Below are positions 47,444 to 55,754 of a stretch of DNA of 64,000 nt, one piece after another. The position numbers and the translations under genes were made by a program. Source of the stretch: JAEULH01 sp963805915 (lineage in GTDB: Bacteria; Pseudomonadota; Alphaproteobacteria; Rhodospirillales; Defluviicoccaceae); assembly GCA_963805915.1 (NCBI GenBank), contig CAWDWD010000021.1:124001-188000 (forward strand), in the 5' to 3' direction. Every line of letters begins with the position of its first letter. Within the stretch, counting starts at the first letter, position 1. The notes beneath the pieces are model-generated. The model saw only the letters and a list, made by a program, of their open reading frames with translations. It was not told the origin of the DNA and made no database searches.

Positions 47444-48394
47444 ATGCCACCTTTGGTTACGATCTGCGCCTGCACCTACAGGCGTCCCGAAGGGTTGCGG
47501 GCGTTGCTGGAGGCCTGGGCCGGCAGACGTTCGCCGACATGCCGCGGCCCGCGCTGCACATCGTCATCGCCGACAACGAGGGCAGCGACCAGGCGCGGCA
47601 AATCTGCGCCGATTTCGAGCGGCGCATCGGGCATTCCACTGACCTATGTTCATGAGCCGGAGCGCGGGATCTCGTTTGCCCGCAATGCCTGCCTGAAGCA
47701 GCTCCCGGCGGATTGCGATTTTTTCGCCTTCATCGACGACGACGAGGTGCCCGCGCCCGATTGGGTCGATCAGTTGATCGGGCGCAGGCGGCGACGGGCG
47801 CCGATGTCGTGCCGGCCGGGTGGAGCCGGTGTTCGACGAGGGCGCGCCGGAGTGGATCGCTGACGGCCGGTTTTTTGGCTCGCCGCGACGATCGTACATC
47901 TCGACGCGCCAAAGCTCGCCGACCTTCAGGAGCTCGAGCGCGCGGCCACCAACAATGTGCTTGTCCGCGCCTCGGCGGTACGTAAACTCGGGCTCAATTC
48001 GACCCCGACTGGCCCTGTGCGGCGGTGGCGATTCGCTGTTTTTCGCCACGCTGCACAAGCAAGGGTGCCGTATCGTCTTCGCCGACCGGGCGGTCGTCAA
48101 CGACGACATCCCGCGAGCCGGGCGAACTTCCGCTACGTTCTGTTCGAGCGGTTCCGCTGGGCCAACGTCAATGCCCTGATCGACGAAAAACTGGGCGTCC
48201 GACCGGTTCCGTCGGCCGCCGCGCGCGTCGGCAAGGCGCCAAGCATATCGGGCTCGGTTTCCGGCGGGTATGGAAGACGGCGCTGTCGAGCAAGCGAAGC
48301 ACGCGACCAATTCGCCGTTGGCGCGTTCCAGGCCGCCCATGGTCTCGGCATCATCGCCGCCGCCTTCGGCTTTCGCTATCAGCACTACAAGTAG
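47444..48394 (+). pseudogene. GT2 tandem copy D, frameshifted
   Basis: Starts MPPLVTICACTYRRPEGLRA with one frame change after ALLEAW; GIPLTYVHEPERGISFARNA and CDFFAFIDDDEVPAPDWV return in frame, so the catalytic half is the best preserved. Further changes separate VFDEGAPEWIADGRFFG, NNVLVRASAVRKLGLN and the C-terminal GIIAAAFGFRYQHYK. Copies A and D share long near-identical stretches at the nucleotide level. Confidence 0.75.
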
Positions 48395-48478
48395 CGCCGC
48401 GCCGCCTCCGGCCGGGGGAAGCGGAGGGTGCCCGGCGATGGGCGGATGTGCTACCATGAAGATCGGTGGGGCGAAGCT

Positions 48479-48512
48479 GCCGGTGGTGTGCCGGTGGGGT
48501 GCCGGTGGGCGG
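48479..48512. repeat. Three-unit GCCGGTGG tandem repeat
   Basis: GCCGGTGGTGT, GCCGGTGGGGT and GCCGGTGGGCG follow one another. They lie in the intergenic segment 48395-48691 that separates the GT2 array from the convergent ABC gene. Confidence 0.55.
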
Positions 48513-48583
48513 CGCGCACGCGAATTTTTTTCGCGCACCCATATCGGTGAATGCAGCGATATCAATGGGTTGCGCGGAAACGC

Positions 48584-48624
48584 ATAGGTCAAAATGACCT
48601 ATAAAATAGGTCATTTTGACCTAT
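48584..48624. promoter_or_regulatory. Perfect 18-bp inverted repeat with nested palindromes
   Basis: ATAGGTCAAAATGACCTA and its exact reverse complement flank a TAAAA loop. Each arm is itself a dyad, AGGTCA-NNN-TGACCT, so there are two operator-like sites centred 22 bases apart. It lies 190 bases after the GT2 array and 68 bases before the end of the convergent ABC gene. The AT-rich stem lacks a T-run, so a simple terminator is not certain. Confidence 0.6.
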
Positions 48625-48691
48625 ATGAGGTGCCGAGACGTGCCCGTCCCGCTCGCCGTCCCGCCCCGCCCGGCGTGTTCCCGCCTGCCTA

Positions 48692-50416
48692 TCACTTGGT
48701 CGCGGCGAGGGGTTTCGCCGCCGGGACTTCGACGTCGGTGACGAGGCCGTCCTCGAGCTTGTAGATCCGATCGGCGATGTCGAGGAAGGCCGGGCGGTGG
48801 GTGATGGCGATGATGGTGAGGCCGCCGGACAGCCCGCGCAGGCGCTCGCACATGTCGATTTCGGTGGCCGGGTCGAGCGCGCTCGAAACCTCGTCGAGGA
48901 TGAGCAGCTTCGGCCGCCGGGCGAGCGCGCGGGCCAAGGCGATCCGCTGGCGCTGGCCACCGGAGAGTTTGCTGCCTTTCTCGCCGACGGTGCTGTTGAC
49001 GCCGCCGTGCAGCGCCGAGACGAACTCCCAGGCGCCCGCCATCTCCAGTGCTTCGCGGACATCGGCCTCGCTCAGGCTTTCGTCGCCGACGGTGATGTTG
49101 GCGAGAACGGTATCGTGGAACAGGACGAACTCCTGCGGCACGTAGCCGACCATCTCGCGCCACTTTCTCAGGTCGATCTTCTCGAGCGGGGTGTCGTCGA
49201 TCAAGACCTGGCCGCTCTTCGGCTGGTAGAGCCCGAGAATGAGATCGAGAATGGTGGTCTTGCCGCCGCCCGAGGGCCCGGTCATCACCGTGATGGCGTT
49301 GGCCGGGATCTCGATGTCGATACCCTTCAGCACCTGCTTCTGGCCGAAAGAGAAAACGACATCCCTGAGCCGCACGCCCCGCTCCAGCTTCGGCGGGGCG
49401 CCGCCGCCGAGCCGTTCGGCGTTGGCGCGCGCCTCGGCGAGCAGGTCGCGGATGGCCTTGTAGGGCGATTCCAGGGCGATCGCGCGCTGCAGATAGCTCT
49501 GGATCCGCCCGACGTTGCTGATTGTCTTCGACAACAGCAGCGCCATGACCAGGACCTCGGCGAACTGGTATTCGAGAACGGCGAACAGGATGTACAAGGC
49601 GACGCCGAGGCAGATCGCGACCAGGATCTCCTCGATCGCCTTGCGGGTCTCCTGGCTCATCAGTTCCTGGCGGCTGGACTTGCGCAGCGCGCGAATGCGG
49701 GCGTCGCACAGGTTGATGAAGTGCGACTCCTTGGCCATCGCCTTGAGCGGCTTGATGCTGTTCAGCGCGTCGGTCAGGAACACCATCAGGTCGCGCATCT
49801 GTGACGTCTGCTTGCGCCCGGCCTTGCGCGTGCGGCCGATGAAAAAGTTCAACGACCAGGCGATTCCGCCGCCGATGACAATGGCGACGATGGCGAGCTT
49901 CCACGAGACGGCAAAAGCCGCGCCGACGTAGACGACCGACAAGATGACGTTGGAAAAGAAGTTGGCCGCGAGCGAGTAGCCCATCGCCGCTCTTCCGGCG
50001 TCGCTGGCCACCGAGTTGACCAGCCTGCCGACCGGATGGGCGGTAAAGAAGCTCCAGCGAACTTGAAGCACTTCCTTGACCAGGCGCGCGCGCAGTTTGG
50101 TGATCACGTTCGACTGGGCGAAGCCGACGTGGCGCATGGCGAGCAGGATCAGCAGGCTTTTCAGCGCGGTGCCGCCGACCACCAGCAGCAGCAGGGGCAG
50201 CAGGTCCGGCTTGAGCCCGACCGAGGCGAGCCCGTTGATGACCGCGTCGTAGAGCGGCGAATGATTCCCGCCGCCGCTGCCGATGGCGACCGCGATCAGC
50301 GGCAACATGCTGGCGAAGCTGATGCCGTCGGCGATGCCGGCGAGGATCAGGCAGACGAGCACGCTCCACGGCCGCGCGCCTTCCGCCCGAAAAAACATGT
50401 GCAAGATTTCGCGCAT
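48692..50416 (-). CDS. ABC exporter, fused membrane and ATPase domains (MsbA-like)
   Basis: The 574-residue protein starts at the ATG at 50416 behind AAGGAG. About six membrane segments occupy the first 310 residues. The ATPase half has MTGPSGGGKTTILDLILGL, the signature KLSGGQRQRIALARALA, LLILDEVSSALDP and the ITHRPAFLD His switch. Fused half-transporters of this type flip lipids or lipid-linked glycans; next to glycosyltransferases that is a plausible job here (inference). Confidence 0.9.
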   Translation of the reverse strand: MREILHMFFRAEGARPWSVLVCLILAGIADGISFASMLPLIAVAIGSGGGNHSPLYDAVINGLASVGLKPDLLPLLLLVVGGTALKSLLILLAMRHVGFAQSNVITKLRARLVKEVLQVRWSFFTAHPVGRLVNSVASDAGRAAMGYSLAANFFSNVILSVVYVGAAFAVSWKLAIVAIVIGGGIAWSLNFFIGRTRKAGRKQTSQMRDLMVFLTDALNSIKPLKAMAKESHFINLCDARIRALRKSSRQELMSQETRKAIEEILVAICLGVALYILFAVLEYQFAEVLVMALLLSKTISNVGRIQSYLQRAIALESPYKAIRDLLAEARANAERLGGGAPPKLERGVRLRDVVFSFGQKQVLKGIDIEIPANAITVMTGPSGGGKTTILDLILGLYQPKSGQVLIDDTPLEKIDLRKWREMVGYVPQEFVLFHDTVLANITVGDESLSEADVREALEMAGAWEFVSALHGGVNSTVGEKGSKLSGGQRQRIALARALARRPKLLILDEVSSALDPATEIDMCERLRGLSGGLTIIAITHRPAFLDIADRIYKLEDGLVTDVEVPAAKPLAATK

Positions 50417-50699
50417 GGGCTCCTTAAGCTTCCAGCGACGGCTTGTACGCCGTTCGCCCGACCCGAACAAGATGCAAGCCGGTTGTGGCGTGGTTGTGGC
50501 TTCGCCGCGCCCGGGAATCGCGCGAGCCATCGGCGCCGCGCTTTTGCCAGCGGCTCGCCGAGCCGGTATCGTGGCCTTGCCGCCAAGACGACACGGCACA
50601 ATCGAGGAGAGATCCGATCCGGCCGACTTCCCCGACAGGTGGACCGCTGGCCCCGGCCCGACAAGGGGTCCTCCGATTTCCGCCGGGACCCGGCGCCGG

Positions 50700-51446
50700 G
50701 TGAGCACCGTCTGGCTCGCGCTCATCGTCGCGCCCATCGCGGGCAGCGTCCTGAGCGTCCTCATCGTTCGCCTTCCCGCCGGCGAGGGCGTCGTCGGCGG
50801 GCGTTCGCGCTGCCGGTCCTGCGGCAAGGTCCTCTCGCCCATGGACCTGATTCCGCTGCTGAGCTGGGCCTTGCTGCGCGGCCGCTGCCGCGCCTGCGGC
50901 GCGCCCATCGGGATCCTTTATCCCGCCATCGAGATCGCCGCCATCGTCGTCGTCGCCTGGGCGGCCGCTAGCGTACCGGAGGATCTGCTGTGGCCGACCG
51001 CCGGGCTCGGCTGGACCCTCCTCGCGCTCTCCGTCATCGACGCGCGCGCCCTGATCCTTCCCGACGCCCTCACGCTGCCGCTGATCGCCGGCGGCCTGAT
51101 CGTCGCCTGGTTTGTCAACCCGAGCGCGCCGCTCGACCACGTCATTGGCGCCGCCGCCGGTGGGCTGACGTTTTGGCTCATCGCGCGGATCTATGAAGGC
51201 GTGCGCCATCGCCAGGGGCTCGGCCTCGGCGACGCCAAACTGTTCGCCGCCGCCGGCGCCTGGGTGGCGTGGCAGGGGCTTGCGAGCGTCGTTCTGATGG
51301 CCGCGCTCGGCGCCTTGGCGGCCGTCGCGCTCCTGGCCATCGCCGGCCGATCGCCCGGCGCGTCGGGCCGACTGCCGTTCGGTCCTTTCCTGGCGCTTGG
51401 GCTGTGGCTGACGTGGCTTTACGGGCCGATCACGTTGGCGCTTTAG
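50700..51446 (+). CDS. pilD: Prepilin peptidase (type IV leader peptidase, A24)
   Basis: The GTG at 50700 starts a 248-residue membrane protein; the upstream open frame is antisense to the ABC gene and lacks family content. It has the methylase-domain zinc motif CRSCGKVLSPMDLIPLLSW with CRACGAPI, and both catalytic Asp sites: SVIDARALILPDALTLPL and GLGLGDAKLFAAAGAW. It cleaves and N-methylates prepilin-like proteins, plausibly including the GspK at 34728. Confidence 0.93.
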   Translation: MSTVWLALIVAPIAGSVLSVLIVRLPAGEGVVGGRSRCRSCGKVLSPMDLIPLLSWALLRGRCRACGAPIGILYPAIEIAAIVVVAWAAASVPEDLLWPTAGLGWTLLALSVIDARALILPDALTLPLIAGGLIVAWFVNPSAPLDHVIGAAAGGLTFWLIARIYEGVRHRQGLGLGDAKLFAAAGAWVAWQGLASVVLMAALGALAAVALLAIAGRSPGASGRLPFGPFLALGLWLTWLYGPITLAL

Positions 51447-51467
51447 CCGAGGGCCGCACCGGCTACG

Positions 51468-52268
51468 TCAGCGCGCCGCCATCCCGGCCTCGGTCAGCAG
51501 CAGCTTAGTGATCGCATGCGGGTATTCGCCGCTGTAAAGGCGCACCGCTTCGCGCCTTTTGATCATTTTCTTGAAATGCGGCATCGTTTCCCAGTCGCGC
51601 GGCCACTGCTTGATCGCGCTCGACAGCGGCTTGCGCGCCCACTTGAAGTGAAGAAACGCCGGACGGCGGATGGTGTAGCCGACATCAACGCCGCGGAGTT
51701 GCTGGGTCAGGCTGGCTTGGTCGTAATACGTCTCGTCGCTGACCCGGTAGACGCCGTCGGTCGGGCACTTCGGATCGCGGCAAACCCGGCGGAGGTCGTC
51801 GCTGACGATGTCGGTGCCGTGGAAGGTGATGCGCCCGGTACCGGAGGCGATGTAGCCACGGAGTCTCTCGCCCAGCCAGTCCATCGCAACCATGTCGCCA
51901 TCCCACTTGCAGACGTGCGTGCGCGTCGTCTGGGACAGCGAATAATTATAGTAGTAGGCGCTCGAGTAAACCGAATCGTCAGGGCAGTAGTCGTGGCCGG
52001 GGCCCATCGGGTAGCTGTCGAAGGGGTACGGCCGGATCACGATTTTGGGACTGTCGAAAGAGCGGATCACCGCCTCGGTGTCATCGGAGCACGGCTGCAA
52101 GACGCAGACGATTTCGTCAAACCATGGCAGGATGGACTCAAGGCACGGACCGATCCACGTCTGTTCATCCTTAAGGCGGACCATGGCCGAGAGGCCGGGC
52201 CGTCGTCGCGCGACATGATCGGCGCGGATGTTCCAGGCTTCATGACCCTCGCGATTCGTCAACCGCAT
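51468..52268 (-). CDS. Glycosyltransferase-like protein (GT2-related)
   Basis: The 266-residue protein has LSAMVRLKDEQTWIGPCLESI, WFDEIVCVLQPCSDDTEAVI and the DxD-type metal site THVCKWDGDMVAMDWLGE, the pattern of GT-A glycosyltransferases. RRPAFLHFKWARKPLS follows. Donor and acceptor unknown. It is convergent with the prepilin peptidase. Its start could be the internal Met near LSAMVRLK. Confidence 0.7.
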   Translation of the reverse strand: MRLTNREGHEAWNIRADHVARRRPGLSAMVRLKDEQTWIGPCLESILPWFDEIVCVLQPCSDDTEAVIRSFDSPKIVIRPYPFDSYPMGPGHDYCPDDSVYSSAYYYNYSLSQTTRTHVCKWDGDMVAMDWLGERLRGYIASGTGRITFHGTDIVSDDLRRVCRDPKCPTDGVYRVSDETYYDQASLTQQLRGVDVGYTIRRPAFLHFKWARKPLSSAIKQWPRDWETMPHFKKMIKRREAVRLYSGEYPHAITKLLLTEAGMAAR

Positions 52269-52674
52269 TCAAGCCCTCCTCGGCTGTGCACGCGTCTTCG
52301 ATGTGTACACGCATCCGCTATGTCGAATCATGGCCTAATAAGAGTAATGGGCGGACCCGCCGAGCGCGCGGTACCCGAGCGGACAAGCGAAGTGTCGCGG
52401 AGACATCGATTCGAGGACCGCGGCGCTCGCCGGGGCTGCCGTAACACACGGTAACAAAGCGTGACTTGAGACAGAAGCCGATCGCTGCTAGCTCTACATT
52501 TAGAATTAGTTTAATTGGCGCTTCTTAAAAGCCAAATTGAGGACGGCCCATGCGCCGCCGCGGTTCCTGTTTCAATATGCGCCGCCGCAGCCGTGGGTGT
52601 AATCGGCCGAGTGCCTGCTTTTGCTCCGGGTTGGAGCGTGGCGTCAATGTTTGGGTCCCGTGGAGGTAGAGACG
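52269..52674. other. 406-base intergenic stretch before the sphingolipid genes
   Basis: No convincing gene was seen. An AT-rich patch (52490-52530, ACATTTAGAATTAGTTTAAT) is the best promoter region. A GTGTACAC palindrome lies near 52305, and ATGCGCCGCCGC occurs twice near 52550 and 52577. A tRNA-like look near 52370-52430 did not fold convincingly. Confidence 0.4.
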
Positions 52675-54462
52675 GTGGAGCTTACCGCGACGAGAAATTC
52701 GATGCTTCCGTTCCGCATCGCCGAGTTCGAGACCATCTGGGAAGGTCTCGACTACGCGGCGCGTGGCGAAACCGGCTGCAATTTCTTCTCAAGTCGTGGC
52801 GAGCCGGCTCAGTCGCTCCCCTATCGCGAGATCCGCGAACGGGCCATCGATTTGGCCATTCGCCTGTCGGCGCGCGGCCTCGAGCGCGGCAGCCGATTTG
52901 CCATCCTCGCCGAGACGACGCCTCACTTTCTGGTTTTCTTTTACGCTTGTCAGTACATCGGCCTGATTCCGGTCCCGTTGCCGCTGAGCATCAACCTCGG
53001 CGGGCACGATGCTCATGTCGCGCGGTTGCGCTCGATGCTCTCGGCCGCACGCCCGGCGGCCGCGGTTGCTTCGGCCGATCTTTTGCCGACGGTGAGCGAG
53101 GCGTGCGCGGGCCTCGGGGTCGACATGATCGGCACGGCGGAAGACTTCCACGCCCTGCCGTCGGCCGGCGGCCGGCTCGCGCCCTTCGACAAGGATGAGC
53201 CCTGCTACATCCAGTATTCGTCGGGCAGCACCATGGATCCGAAAGGTGTGCTGGTCACTCAGCGCGCCATCACCACCAATGGCCGCGCCATCGGCCGCGA
53301 CGGCCTACGGCTCAGCGAGGGCGACCGGGCGGCGTCGTGGCTGCCGCTCTATCATGACATGGGCCTGGTCGGGTTCTGCCTCACGCCGATGCTGTCGCAG
53401 GTGTCGATCGACTATCTGGCGACGTCGACCTTCGCCGTCCGGCCGTTGACCTGGCTGAAGCTGATCTCGGAGCGCCGCTGCACCATCTCGTTCAGCCCGA
53501 CATTCGGCTATGAGCTCTGTCTGCGTCGGGCGGCCAAGGCCAACGGTCTCGACCTCGACCTCTCGTCGTGGCGGGTGGCCGGGATCGGCGGCGAGATGAT
53601 TCGCCCCGATGTGCTGCAGCAATTCGCCGATACCTTCGGCTCGGTGGGTTTCGATGCCCGCGCCTTCCTGCCGAGCTACGGCCTCGCCGAAGCAACCTTG
53701 GCGGTGAGCTTCGCGCGGCTCGGCGAGGGCGTCGTCGTCGATACCGTCGACCGCGACAACTACGAGTTCACCCGCCGCGCGGTCCCGGCGAAGACGGACG
53801 GCCTGTCCAGCCGGACCCGGTCGTTCGTCGCCTGCGGTTCGGTACTGCCGGGGTACGCCGCCGAGATCCGTGACGACAACAATCGGGTGCTCGCCGACCG
53901 CGCGATCGGGCGTATTTGCATCAAGGGCCCGAGCCTGATGGAGGGCTACTATCGCAACGCGGAAGCGACGCGGCAGATGAAGATGCCCGACGGCTGGCTC
54001 GATACCGGCGACATGGGCTACACCGTCGACGGCAAGCTGTTCGTCACCGGCCGGCGCAAGGACATGATTATCTGCAACGGCCGCAACATCTGGCCGCAGG
54101 ACCTGGAATGGGCGGTCGAGACTCTCGCTAATGTCAAGACCGGTTCAGCGGCGGCGTTCTCGGTCGATGACGAGGACGGCGACGAGCGGGTCGTGATCGT
54201 GATCGAGTGCTACTTCACCGATGCGGCGCGCCAGCGGTCCCTAATTGGCGATATTTCCGCGATCATTCACAGGACCGCCGGCGTCCATTGCGACGTCGTG
54301 CTGGTTCCCGCCCGGACCCTGGTCTTCACCTCGTCGGGCAAGCTGAGCCGGGCGGCCGCGAAAGCCCGCTATCTCGACGACGGGTTGAGTGCCATTGATG
54401 TCGATCTTGACGCCGTCCCCGCCTTCTTCGAGCCCGAACATCGGATCGCCGCCGCCGGCTGA
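52675..54462 (+). CDS. Fatty acyl-AMP ligase / acyl-ACP synthetase of the ceramide locus
   Basis: The GTG at 52675 is preceded by GGAGG and gives a 595-residue adenylate-forming enzyme. P-loop CYIQYSSGSTMDPKGV lies at about residue 180, then SWLPLYHDMGLVGF, and WLDTGDMGYTVDGKLFVTGR with KDMIICNGRNIWPQDLEWA near the C-terminus. This is the FAAL-like class that loads fatty acids onto an acyl carrier protein. In the Caulobacter ceramide locus an acyl-ACP synthetase with this job adjoins the ACP, CerR and Spt genes, as here. Confidence 0.85.
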   Translation: MELTATRNSMLPFRIAEFETIWEGLDYAARGETGCNFFSSRGEPAQSLPYREIRERAIDLAIRLSARGLERGSRFAILAETTPHFLVFFYACQYIGLIPVPLPLSINLGGHDAHVARLRSMLSAARPAAAVASADLLPTVSEACAGLGVDMIGTAEDFHALPSAGGRLAPFDKDEPCYIQYSSGSTMDPKGVLVTQRAITTNGRAIGRDGLRLSEGDRAASWLPLYHDMGLVGFCLTPMLSQVSIDYLATSTFAVRPLTWLKLISERRCTISFSPTFGYELCLRRAAKANGLDLDLSSWRVAGIGGEMIRPDVLQQFADTFGSVGFDARAFLPSYGLAEATLAVSFARLGEGVVVDTVDRDNYEFTRRAVPAKTDGLSSRTRSFVACGSVLPGYAAEIRDDNNRVLADRAIGRICIKGPSLMEGYYRNAEATRQMKMPDGWLDTGDMGYTVDGKLFVTGRRKDMIICNGRNIWPQDLEWAVETLANVKTGSAAAFSVDDEDGDERVVIVIECYFTDAARQRSLIGDISAIIHRTAGVHCDVVLVPARTLVFTSSGKLSRAAAKARYLDDGLSAIDVDLDAVPAFFEPEHRIAAAG

Positions 54463-55444
54463 GCGACGGGCTGGCGAGGCCGCGGGCGGCGATGCGGCGT
54501 CAGGGTCGCTAATCGCGGTTACCGGAGCAACCGGCTTTGTCGGTCATGCGCTCGCCGAGACGCTTTCGGCGCAGCGCCGGCTGGTCCGCGCGCTGATCCG
54601 CCGGCCGTCGGTCACCGGGTTGCCGGACGGCGTCGAGCCGGTGCAAGGTTCGCTGTTCGATAACGAGAGCCTCGATCAACTGGTCGATGGCGCCGGAACG
54701 GTGGTTCATGTCGCGGGCATTGTCGGCGCGCGCCATGGCTGCGAGTTTCACCGCGTTAATAGCGAAGGCACGGCGCGCCTCGTCGACGCGATCCGCCGCG
54801 CGGCGCGGCCGCCGCGGCTGTTGCTGATATCGTCGCTCGCGGCCCGCCACCCGGAGCTGTCCGCCTATGCCGCGAGCAAGCATGGCGCGGAGGCGGCCGT
54901 CGCCAAAGCGGGGATCGAGCATCGGATCGTTCGTCCGCCGGCCGTCTATGGGCCCCGCGATCGCGCCACCCTGGAGATCTTCCGCCAGCTCTCGCGCGGA
55001 CTGCTGATCGTTCCCCGGGTACCGCAAGCCTGGTTTTCCCTGATCTACGTCGCCGATCTTGCCGCCGCCATGGTCCACCTTATCGACCAGCCGGAGTGGG
55101 CCGGCGAGACAGTGGAGCCGGACGACGGCCGCGAGGGCGGCTACGGCTGGGCGGATCTTGCCAATCTTGCCGTCCGCGCCGGGGACAAGTGCAAACGGCG
55201 GGTGCGCGTCGTCGCCGTGCCCCGGCCCCTGGCGTGGTGCGCGGCGCTGGCCGACGAAGCGTCCGCAAAGGTTTTTGGACGATTGCCGAGGCTTTCACGC
55301 GGCAAGCTTCGCGAGCTATGCTATCCAGACTGGGTAAGCCACAACGCCGATCCGCGCGTTCTCGCCGGATGGCGGCCGCGGGTCACGTTCGACGAAGGCT
55401 TCGCGCTGACCTTGTCGTGGTATCGCCAACACGGCTGGTTGTGA
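54398..55444 (+). CDS. cerR: NAD-dependent epimerase/dehydratase, CerR-like ceramide reductase
   Basis: The protein shows the Rossmann motif LIAVTGATGFVGHALAETL, the HVAGIVGARHGCEFHRVN segment and a YAASK-type catalytic pair. In the bacterial ceramide pathway CerR, an epimerase-like reductase, reduces 3-oxo-ceramide after N-acylation. It overlaps the end of the acyl-AMP ligase; the start is uncertain (GTG 54389 is possible) because a Pro/Ala-rich stretch precedes the fold. Specific CerR assignment rests on its neighbours. Confidence 0.78.
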   Translation: MSILTPSPPSSSPNIGSPPPAERRAGEAAGGDAASGSLIAVTGATGFVGHALAETLSAQRRLVRALIRRPSVTGLPDGVEPVQGSLFDNESLDQLVDGAGTVVHVAGIVGARHGCEFHRVNSEGTARLVDAIRRAARPPRLLLISSLAARHPELSAYAASKHGAEAAVAKAGIEHRIVRPPAVYGPRDRATLEIFRQLSRGLLIVPRVPQAWFSLIYVADLAAAMVHLIDQPEWAGETVEPDDGREGGYGWADLANLAVRAGDKCKRRVRVVAVPRPLAWCAALADEASAKVFGRLPRLSRGKLRELCYPDWVSHNADPRVLAGWRPRVTFDEGFALTLSWYRQHGWL

Positions 55445-55498
55445 TTGGCGGCCCGAGACTTGGCGAGACCGGCGGCGGCAATGACAGTAGGGACGGGT

Positions 55499-55750
55499 AT
55501 GGATACCGACGTCAAAAGCATCATAAACGAGCTGTGCTTGATGTTGCAGCGCTACAACAAAGACAAGATCGCGCTGAACGGCGAGACGAGCCTGGGCACC
55601 GAATTGAACATCGACTCGGTCGAGGTCATGGACCTGATTATGGAAATCGAGGATAAGTTCGACATCGATATCCCGATCAATCTGATCTCGGACGTTGAAC
55701 GGGTCGAGGATTTGGCCAATCTCGTGCATGAGAGAATGAAGGGCCGCTGA
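55499..55750 (+). CDS. Acyl carrier protein for ceramide synthesis
   Basis: The 83-residue protein carries the phosphopantetheine site ELNIDSVEVMDLIMEIEDKF with the modified Ser at about residue 40, in an acidic helical fold. A start at 55481 is also possible. It lies between the CerR-like gene and the serine palmitoyltransferase, so it is a dedicated carrier of the acyl chain, not the housekeeping AcpP (inference from context). Confidence 0.88.
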   Translation: MDTDVKSIINELCLMLQRYNKDKIALNGETSLGTELNIDSVEVMDLIMEIEDKFDIDIPINLISDVERVEDLANLVHERMKGR

Positions 55751-55754
55751 CGCC

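Noticed and set aside
48797..49804. Plus-strand frame of 335 codons
   Set aside because: Shadow of the ABC transporter ATPase domain.
50283..50699. Upstream extension of the prepilin peptidase
   Set aside because: It is antisense to the ABC gene start and lacks family sequence; the GTG at 50700 fits the family.
52360..52440. tRNA-like sequence with a TTCGAGG element
   Set aside because: No consistent acceptor stem or anticodon arm could be built.
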